From: Phycisphaerae bacterium
GTDB lineage: Bacteria > Planctomycetota > Phycisphaerae > UBA1845 > CAIVHJ01
Assembly (NCBI GenBank): GCA_022072405.1
Contig: JAJVHX010000004.1
Span: 62,001 to 126,000 of the forward strand
Reading direction: 5' to 3'
Length of the DNA: 64,000 nucleotides
The notes under the pieces were generated by a model. It was not told where the DNA came from, ran no database searches, and worked only from the letters and a program-made list of their open reading frames with translations. The first letter of the stretch is position 1; each line of letters starts with the position of its first letter. This document shows positions 55,242 through 61,815 of the stretch, piece after piece. Made by a program: the position numbers and the translations under genes.

Positions 55242-55928
55242 TTACTCAGGGAGAATGCGGACGCGGCGATTGATGATCTGCAAGCGGCCGGCGGCAAAGA
55301 GGCGGATGGCTTCGGGATAGAGCAGCCGTTCGGCGCGGCGGACACGCTGGCCGAGCGAGTGGGGTGTGTCTGATTCTTTTACCGGTACGGCGCGCTGCAG
55401 AATGATCGGGCCGTTGTCGTATTGATTATCCGCAAAATGGATTGAACAGCCGCTTACCTTGCAGCCCGCCGCCAGCACGGCTTCGTGCACACGATCCCCG
55501 TAAAAGCCCTTCCCGCCGAACATCGGCAACAGGGCGGGATGGACATTCATGGTTCGTCCTTCAAAGTCGGGCGGAATACTCCACATATTCAGAAAACCCG
55601 CCATACAGACCAGCTCCGCACCGCATTCGTGTACCGCGTCAGTGATCTGTTTGCTGAAGAGATTCGCCTCATCAGTGACTCCGCGCGGGCTGAAGCCCTC
55701 AACCCCGGGCAAGTTGGGACGCGGACGCTGAATGACCCGCGTGAAGATATTGGCGGCGGCCGCACGCTTCAGACCCTTGACGCCCGGCCGTGAACTGATC
55801 ACCAGGCGAATGTCGATGGGCAGTTTTCCGTTGCGCTGCAGCTTGATGAAATTCTGCAGCGTTGTTCCGTCACCGGATAACAGCACCGCAATGGGAAGAG
55901 ATGGGGTGATACCGGCCAATAGATACAC
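55242..55928 (-). CDS. purN: Phosphoribosylglycinamide formyltransferase, with palindrome-derived insert
   Basis: 228 residues. PurN motifs: IAVLLSGDGTTLQNF at the N-terminus, MAGFLNMW, the catalytic NVHPALLPMFGGKGFYGDRVHEAVL with its His, and GCSIHFADNQYDNGPIILQRAVPV. It transfers a formyl group from formyl-tetrahydrofolate in purine synthesis. Between the strand FTRVIQRPRP and the helix EANLFSKQITDAV, a segment (NLPGVEGFSPRGVTD) is encoded by a copy of the REP-like palindrome (55682-55704). GTG start, 33 bases after ileS. SGDGTT is slightly unusual where SGNGTN is common. Confidence 0.88.
   Translation of the reverse strand: MYLLAGITPSLPIAVLLSGDGTTLQNFIKLQRNGKLPIDIRLVISSRPGVKGLKRAAAANIFTRVIQRPRPNLPGVEGFSPRGVTDEANLFSKQITDAVHECGAELVCMAGFLNMWSIPPDFEGRTMNVHPALLPMFGGKGFYGDRVHEAVLAAGCKVSGCSIHFADNQYDNGPIILQRAVPVKESDTPHSLGQRVRRAERLLYPEAIRLFAAGRLQIINRRVRILPE
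55682..55704 (+). repeat. REP-like palindrome inside the purN reading frame
   Basis: CGCGCGGGCTGAAGCCCTCA: left arm and TGAA loop as in the nuoJ-nuoK copy, right arm truncated, tail absent. Translated on the minus strand as GVEGFSPRGV in frame with purN. Confidence 0.6.
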
Positions 55929-55961
55929 TCCGCGCGACCAGACTCAAATAAGTACCAGTCG

Positions 55962-58808
55962 TTATTTCGCTGACAATTGCCTGATCACCTGGGAATCGCG
56001 GCGGCTCAGGTCGGGATATTCCGGGTCGCTGCCGACATCTTCGCGTCGTTTCCAGCAGCGGGCGCAACGTTGATACTTTTCGCGAACATCCGCGATGACA
56101 ATATGGGGATCATCGTTGGTCAATTCGATGCGATGTGAACCGACGCCCAGAACATCCGCCGGCCCGTCATCGTAGCGGATCAACATGTCGCGCTGAGTTT
56201 CATTGACATGATAGATGGCCATGGCATCCAGCGGATTATTGAGTCCCTGGTCGCGTTTTAGCTGCTCCAGTTGTTGCATGGCCGACTCGCGCAGCTGCAG
56301 AATCAGCTCCCAGTCCTGCTCGACCGTTTTGTTCAGCGCCTGCAGATCAGGCTTGGGAAAAGGGGCCAGGTGCACGCTGAGGGTGGGGCGTGCGCCGGGC
56401 AGCAGCTGCCAGGCTTCTTCCGCCGTGTGCACCAGAATCGGGGCGATCAGCCGGATCAGATGATCAGCAATTTCATAGAGCACGGTCTGGGCCCGGCGGC
56501 GGCGGCGGGAATTGGCCGCGTCGCAATAGAGCCGGTCCTTTAACGCCACAAAATAAATCTGCGACAGATCGATATTGCAGAAATCATGAATCTTCTTGAA
56601 CACCTTGTAGAAGGCATATTGATCATTCAGGCGGGTTACTTCTCCGATCATCTGGTGCAGGCGCAGGCGGGCCCAGGCATCGATGGAATTCTGGTCCACG
56701 GACACGCTATCCCGCTGCGGATCAAACTGATGATCCACGCCGTAATTCGGCAGGGAATCATACAGCGCTCCCAGCGCATATCGAATCGTATTGCGTACCT
56801 TGCGATACTCGTCGGAGAGCTTGTTGATCAGGTTATCGCTGCAGCGGATGTCATCCTGGTAGTCGATGCTGGCCACCCACAGGCGGATGATGTCGGCTCC
56901 GTATTTATCAATTTCCTTTTGCGGATCAACCACGTTGCCCAATGATTTACTCATCTTGCGACCGGTCTCATCCACGATGAAACCATGGGTGAGCACCGAT
57001 TTGAAGGGTGGTTTGTAAATGGCGCCCAGCGCCGGCAGCAGCGAAAGCTGGAACCAGCCGCGGTGCTGATCGCTGCCTTCGAGGTAAAGTTGAACCGGCA
57101 TCTGGTAACCTTCCGCCACGCACACCGCCGCCCAGCTGCTGCCCGATTCGAACCAGACATCGAAAATGTCTTTCTGTTTGGTGAGCTGTTGGGCGTGCAG
57201 TCCGTCCGGCAGCGGACAATTACCGAGAATCTGCTCCGGCGAATCGGTAAACCAGCTGTTGCTGCCCTTATTTCGAAAATGGGTTGACACCGCGCGAACC
57301 AATTCCGGCGTAATGATGCTGCGGCCTTGTGGATCGAAAAAGGCCGGGATAGGCAAACCCCAGGCCCGTTGGCGACTGATACACCAGTCCGGTCGGGCGC
57401 TGAGCATGCCCTCGATGCGAGTCTGGCCCCAGCCGGGAATCCACTGTACCTCTTGCACATGTGTCATGGCCATCTGGCGGAGTGATTGACCGGTTGCGGG
57501 CAAGGCTTGATCCACACTGATGAACCACTGTTCGGTACAGCGGAAGACCGTCGGGGTTTTGCTCCGCCAGCAATGCGGATAACTATGGAGAAATTCATGC
57601 TGGTGGAACATGTGGCCGGTTTGGCTGAGCCGCTCACAGACCAGCTTGTTGCCGGCCCAGACCGTTTTACCCTGCAGCCAGTCGGGAGTCGTCTCATCAA
57701 ACGTCCCGTCATTTTTCACCGGTGAATAAATCTCTATCTTGTTCTGCAAGCCGGTGTGATAATCCTCGAGACCGTGGCCGGGTGCGGTATGGACCAGACC
57801 GGTGCCCGCAGGATTACCTTTATCATCGCGCAAAGTCACATAATCCGCCGTGACCACCGGGTTTATACGCTCGATAAAGGCATGGTGATAAGTGCAGCCC
57901 GCGAGTTGCTGTCCGGTGAAGGAGTGCAGTTTTTTATAATCGGTAATCCCACCAGCCGTCATGGCGTAATCGACCAGACCCTCCGCAATGATGCTGACGC
58001 GTGGTTGGTCCTGCTGCGTGTAACTGACCAGTCGATATTCAAAATCGGGATGGACGGCGATGGCCATGTTCGCGGGCAGCGTCCACGGAGTCGTGGTCCA
58101 GATCATCAAGCTGACGGTCGCACCCGTGGGCAGATGACCCAATCTGGTCCGGCTTTCGGAGGTTACCTCGAAATTAACGAAAATGCTGGTATCCTTGCGA
58201 TCCTGATACTCCAATTCCGCTTCGGCCAGCGAAGTGACGCATTCGGCGCACCAGTGCACCGGTTTGAGCTGGCGATAAACCAGTCCCTGTTCAACCAGTT
58301 TGGCAAAAACTTCCAGCACGTCGGCTTCATAGCTGGGGTTCATGGTCAGATAAGGCTTGTCGAACTGGCCGAAAATTCCCAGGCGTTGAAACTGCTTGCT
58401 CTGAATATCGATGTAGCGCTGGGCATGCTCATGGCAACGCTCGCGAATCTGGCTGGCGGACATATCGCGGATGCGCGGCCCCAGTTCGGTCATCACCTTG
58501 TGCTCGATGGGCAGTCCATGACAATCCCATCCCGGAACATAGGGCACATCAAAGCCCTGCATGGTGCGAAACTTGACGATGATATCTTTGAGCACTTTGT
58601 TGAGTACGTGGCCCATGTGAATATCGCCGTTGGCGTAGGGCGGTCCATCATGCAGCACCCACTGCGGTCGGCCTTGGCGGGCGGTGCGAATCTGCGCGTA
58701 AATCTGCTGCTGGGCCCAGCGGGTCTGCTGATCCGGCTCTCTCTGTACCAGATTAGCCCGCATTGCAAAGTCAGTCTTGGGGGTCAGCACCGTCTCTTTA
58801 TAATTCAC
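55962..58808 (-). CDS. ileS: Isoleucyl-tRNA synthetase
   Basis: 948 residues, class I synthetase. HIGH-type motif in PYANGDIHMGHVLNK, the editing domain between, KMSKS in GRKMSKSLGNVVDP, and anticodon-binding C-terminus. I take GTG 58808 (MNYKETVLTPKTDFAMRANL is the conserved start; ACGGAG upstream) rather than the ATG at 58907. The C-terminal zinc site normally has two CxxC pairs; here the first pair is present (CARCW), but the second reads DLSRRD with no cysteine. purN follows by 33 bases. Confidence 0.96.
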   Translation of the reverse strand: MNYKETVLTPKTDFAMRANLVQREPDQQTRWAQQQIYAQIRTARQGRPQWVLHDGPPYANGDIHMGHVLNKVLKDIIVKFRTMQGFDVPYVPGWDCHGLPIEHKVMTELGPRIRDMSASQIRERCHEHAQRYIDIQSKQFQRLGIFGQFDKPYLTMNPSYEADVLEVFAKLVEQGLVYRQLKPVHWCAECVTSLAEAELEYQDRKDTSIFVNFEVTSESRTRLGHLPTGATVSLMIWTTTPWTLPANMAIAVHPDFEYRLVSYTQQDQPRVSIIAEGLVDYAMTAGGITDYKKLHSFTGQQLAGCTYHHAFIERINPVVTADYVTLRDDKGNPAGTGLVHTAPGHGLEDYHTGLQNKIEIYSPVKNDGTFDETTPDWLQGKTVWAGNKLVCERLSQTGHMFHQHEFLHSYPHCWRSKTPTVFRCTEQWFISVDQALPATGQSLRQMAMTHVQEVQWIPGWGQTRIEGMLSARPDWCISRQRAWGLPIPAFFDPQGRSIITPELVRAVSTHFRNKGSNSWFTDSPEQILGNCPLPDGLHAQQLTKQKDIFDVWFESGSSWAAVCVAEGYQMPVQLYLEGSDQHRGWFQLSLLPALGAIYKPPFKSVLTHGFIVDETGRKMSKSLGNVVDPQKEIDKYGADIIRLWVASIDYQDDIRCSDNLINKLSDEYRKVRNTIRYALGALYDSLPNYGVDHQFDPQRDSVSVDQNSIDAWARLRLHQMIGEVTRLNDQYAFYKVFKKIHDFCNIDLSQIYFVALKDRLYCDAANSRRRRRAQTVLYEIADHLIRLIAPILVHTAEEAWQLLPGARPTLSVHLAPFPKPDLQALNKTVEQDWELILQLRESAMQQLEQLKRDQGLNNPLDAMAIYHVNETQRDMLIRYDDGPADVLGVGSHRIELTNDDPHIVIADVREKYQRCARCWKRREDVGSDPEYPDLSRRDSQVIRQLSAK

Positions 58809-59728
58809 TGCGTCACTCCGTAACACATTGATAACAAATAAATTATGGTCATCTTGCGGAGAAGGCGGCGGAAGGCAGCTGTTTCCGCACGACAAGGAAT
58901 TCCACATCTTAACACCAGCCGACCGGCAAGCAAGTCATTACTGATATGGGTATTGATCTCGTTTCACTAAGCCGTTGAATGCGTGCGGGCTCGTACAGGC
59001 CGGCGACCGCAAGGGAACGGTCTTCACCATCAGGTGTATGAATTGGGTTCTAACGTTACCAGATTCCTAAGAGCGTGTGTGAAAAGCGTTTCTGGGTCCA
59101 GTTATCGTCGAGGAATCATGAAGTGGATCATAACGCAACGGCGTAGGGTGTTGCGGTGTGGGAATAGGGATTGTCGTCCCGGCGCCGCTGTTGACGAAGT
59201 CCGCAAGCGGTGGTTCACCGACCAGCCGCTGGTCAACCCTACGCCAGCCTTTGGTCAGTCGTTGACCAGCCTTTGGTCAGTCGTTGACCAGCCTTTGGTC
59301 AGTCGTTGACCAGCCTTTGGTCAGTCGTTGACCAGCCGCTGGTCAACCGTTCAGCAGCCCCTGCTCCGGTTCTGCTCTTCGTCGGGTTGCTGTCGCCACG
59401 ATGATTATATATACTCGTCCACCGATCGCTGAACCTTAGCTGAGTAGCCGGCGCGAGGAAATTGACCGAGACAGGCTCATTCCCTTCCCAGGCCTCAACG
59501 AATACCTCATCACACGCTTTCTTATATGGATGTCTCCACCAATTAGCCCAGTGCTCACGCAATGCGAGCAAACGCCTTAATTTCATCTTCTGATTTCTGT
59601 GACGTTTATCCGATGTAAGAGCCAATGTGCTGGTCATCAGGATGTAATGAAATCTTCACGCCATCAACAAAAAACTTGGTAGTTCGCTATGTTGCTTGAG
59701 AATGACCGGCTCACCTGGAGGGCTGTGA
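58809..59728. other. Long intergenic region with 22-bp tandem repeats
   Basis: A 920-base gap between ileS and the porin gene. It holds the repeat array at 59220-59350 and a 9-bp inverted repeat, GGCGTAGGG (59140-59148) / CCCTACGCC (59237-59245). Short open frames on both strands (58983-59309 plus, 59299-59637 minus) run into the repeat array and look fortuitous. No RNA gene recognised. Confidence 0.5.
59220..59350. repeat. Tandem array of 22-bp palindromic units
   Basis: Four exact units CCAGCCTTTGGTCAGTCGTT plus two bases start at 59244, 59266, 59288 and 59310. Each contains the inverted pair GACCA/TGGTC. Both ends are bordered by GACCAGCCGCTGGTCAACC, at 59220 and 59330, so the array is symmetrical. 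It could bind a dimeric protein repeatedly or be a satellite-like expansion. Confidence 0.8.
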
Positions 59729-61207
59729 ATGAAACGCAATTGCCTGGTGTTCGGCTGGCTATTCGGGATCATCTTCACCGCTGCACCACTGGCCGCTCAA
59801 CAACCACCCGCCTCGCAACCCACGGATCGGGAAGCAGAGCTGGAAGCACTGGTGCGTGATTTAGCCAATCGCGTCGACGCGTTGGAAAAGCGCTTGAGCG
59901 AAACCCAACAGGCGCTCGAACAAGCCCAGAACGGTAACACTGCTGGCGCGGTGGAGAACTCATCTTCCGGCACGCCCACCTCGCAGCCGGCTGGCGATCT
60001 GGAAAGTCGCATCGCCAAACTCGAAGAACAATCCAACCAGCACCCCAACCCTGTCGATGTTTTCTGGAAGGAGGGGTTGCGTCTTGAATCCAAGGATGGG
60101 ATGTTCAAGCTGAAGGTCGGCGGGCGCGTTCATCTGGATGGGGCGATCATGGATGCGGATGATAACGCCGAAGAACGCGGTCTGGGCGATCTGGAAGATG
60201 GTGTTGAATTTCGTCGGGCCTGGATCGTCTTTTCGGGCGATATGTACAAAAATGCCTTCTTCAAACTGGAATATGATCTCGCCCAGGGGGACACTGATTT
60301 TCTGGATGTATACATGGGCATCAAGGATGTTCCCTGGCTGGGACGGATCCAGGCTGGCCACTTCCGTGAGCCGATGGGGTTGGAAATGCTCACCAACGCC
60401 AATTATCTCACTTTCATGGAACGGGCTACTCCCACGGAATCTTTTGCCCCCAATCGCAATACCGGTGTACAGGTCTCCAATACTTTTCTGGATCAACGGG
60501 CTACCTGGGCGTTGGGTGGTTTTGTGGAAACCGATAATTTTGGTGACGGGCAGTTTCGAGATGGCCGCAATGTGACCGGTCGCCTGACCGCCTTGCCATT
60601 TTATGAAGATGAAGGCCGACGCTACGTGCATCTGGGCCTGTCCTACAGTCGCAAATATTATCAGGGCGATCGCCGCGAAGGGGATCATCTGGCCCGATTC
60701 CGGTCCCGACCGGAATCACATCTGGCCCAGCGGTTCATTGATACGGGTCCGTTTTATGCCAATGCTGCCAATATTCTCGGCGCGGAAGCGGTCTGGACCC
60801 ACGGACCCTTTTCGCTGCAGGGTGAATATTTCCATGACTGGGTTGAAGGCACCTGGGAATGGCAGACCGCCGAACCCAGCTTTTACGGCTTCTATGTACA
60901 GGCCAGTTATTTCCTGACCGGTGAGCATCGGCCTTATGAAAAAGAAACCGGACTGATCGGCCGGGTCAAACCACTGAAAAATTTCCGCGAAGATGGCGGC
61001 TGGGGCGCCTGGGAAGTGGCCGGGCGGTACTCCATGACCGATCTGCACGATGCCCATATCGACGGCGATCGGCTGAATGATCTCACCTTCGGTTTAAACT
61101 GGTATCTCAATCCCAACATGCGGGTGATGTTCAATTATATCTATGCCGATACCGAAGATTTCGGCAATGCTCATATTTACCAGATGCGCCTGGCGTTTGA
61201 TTTTTAA
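59729..61207 (+). CDS. OprP/OprO-type phosphate-selective porin
   Basis: 492 residues. Signal peptide at 1-24 (LVFGWLFGIIFTAAPLAAQ), then a coiled coil (about 30-70: LEALVRDLANRVDALEKRL), then a 16-strand-like barrel starting near 105. Porin O/P traits: FKLKVGGRVHLDGAIMD, EFRRAWIVFSGDMYKNAFFKLEYDL, QAGHFREPMGLEML and the terminal aromatic strand IYQMRLAFDF. It sits in the outer membrane; the coiled coil probably reaches the cell wall. Selectivity for phosphate or pyrophosphate cannot be concluded. CTGGAGGG precedes the ATG. Confidence 0.88.
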   Translation: MKRNCLVFGWLFGIIFTAAPLAAQQPPASQPTDREAELEALVRDLANRVDALEKRLSETQQALEQAQNGNTAGAVENSSSGTPTSQPAGDLESRIAKLEEQSNQHPNPVDVFWKEGLRLESKDGMFKLKVGGRVHLDGAIMDADDNAEERGLGDLEDGVEFRRAWIVFSGDMYKNAFFKLEYDLAQGDTDFLDVYMGIKDVPWLGRIQAGHFREPMGLEMLTNANYLTFMERATPTESFAPNRNTGVQVSNTFLDQRATWALGGFVETDNFGDGQFRDGRNVTGRLTALPFYEDEGRRYVHLGLSYSRKYYQGDRREGDHLARFRSRPESHLAQRFIDTGPFYANAANILGAEAVWTHGPFSLQGEYFHDWVEGTWEWQTAEPSFYGFYVQASYFLTGEHRPYEKETGLIGRVKPLKNFREDGGWGAWEVAGRYSMTDLHDAHIDGDRLNDLTFGLNWYLNPNMRVMFNYIYADTEDFGNAHIYQMRLAFDF

Positions 61208-61229
61208 CGATTGAATTGAGGAGAAACGC

Positions 61230-61478
61230 ATGCCTATTCGGCCACGCAGACGAAATATCGGGTTACTGGTTGGCGTGATGGGTTCACTGCTGCCCGCTGC
61301 CGGCTGCAATTACTGGGTCTACTGGGATGCTCAGGAGATACAAACCACGCTCGCGGGATCAGTGATCTCCGCTACCGGTTCCTGGCTGGAAGGGGCCTGG
61401 GGTCAGTTACTGCAGACCGTCGCCCCGTTCGAAGCCGCTTTCGCCGAAAAAGAAGAAGATCGCGGCCCGGCGGATTGA
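61230..61478 (+). CDS. Small lipoprotein following the porin
   Basis: 82 residues. A basic start (RPRRRN), a hydrophobic stretch and the lipobox PAAGC (Cys25) indicate a lipid-anchored protein; the mature part is about 58 residues with an acidic end (AEKEEDRGPAD). Unrecognised. GAGGAG before the ATG and a 22-base gap after the porin gene support co-transcription, so it may assist the porin. Confidence 0.75.
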   Translation: MPIRPRRRNIGLLVGVMGSLLPAAGCNYWVYWDAQEIQTTLAGSVISATGSWLEGAWGQLLQTVAPFEAAFAEKEEDRGPAD

Positions 61479-61815
61479 TAATACCTCGGCGAATGGTCTC
61501 GATGTTTAGAGCGGTTCATTTTTATCGGTCCGCCTGATAGAGACCCCGTGGTACACTCAACTCCCACACCACGAAATGATTAACACGAATCCGCTCTAGA
61601 TTTGGGCACAGATTTTTGCCGGCGTTCCGGGCTGCGCGAGGAATCCGGCATTAAACAGAGTCAAGGATAAGAGGAAACAAGGATCAAGTGTTGAAGTAGG
61701 GCACTCGCATCCTTTATCCCCATAAACCTGGTTCCATCTGGCTCCCTCGATCGTCTGTCGGGGCGGACTCACTCGGAACGACCGTATGGCCACAGTTCTT
61801 ATCCTGCAGCTTGCT
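61479..61815. other. Convergent gap containing a nested inverted repeat
   Basis: TAGAGCGG (61507-61514) and CCGCTCTA (61591-61598) form an 8-bp inverted repeat about 90 bases across, with a second hairpin CGTGGT (61547-61552) / ACCACG (61568-61573) inside. It may be a small non-autonomous palindromic element. No gene is seen in the rest of this 337-base region. Confidence 0.4.

Noticed and set aside
58975-59005. GTGCGGGCTCGTACAGGCCGG as a further REP-like copy
   Set aside because: Only the first arm resembles the family; the loop and right arm do not pair well.
58983-59309. Plus-strand open frame of 108 codons in the ileS-porin gap
   Set aside because: It ends in the tandem repeats, has no ribosome binding site and no recognisable features; composition is arginine-rich, as expected of chance frames.
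59299-59637. Minus-strand open frame of 112 codons in the same gap
   Set aside because: Its C-terminus is translated from the 22-bp repeats and the rest matches nothing that I know. A small gene starting at 59586 (MKLRRLLALREHW) cannot be excluded but is not supported.
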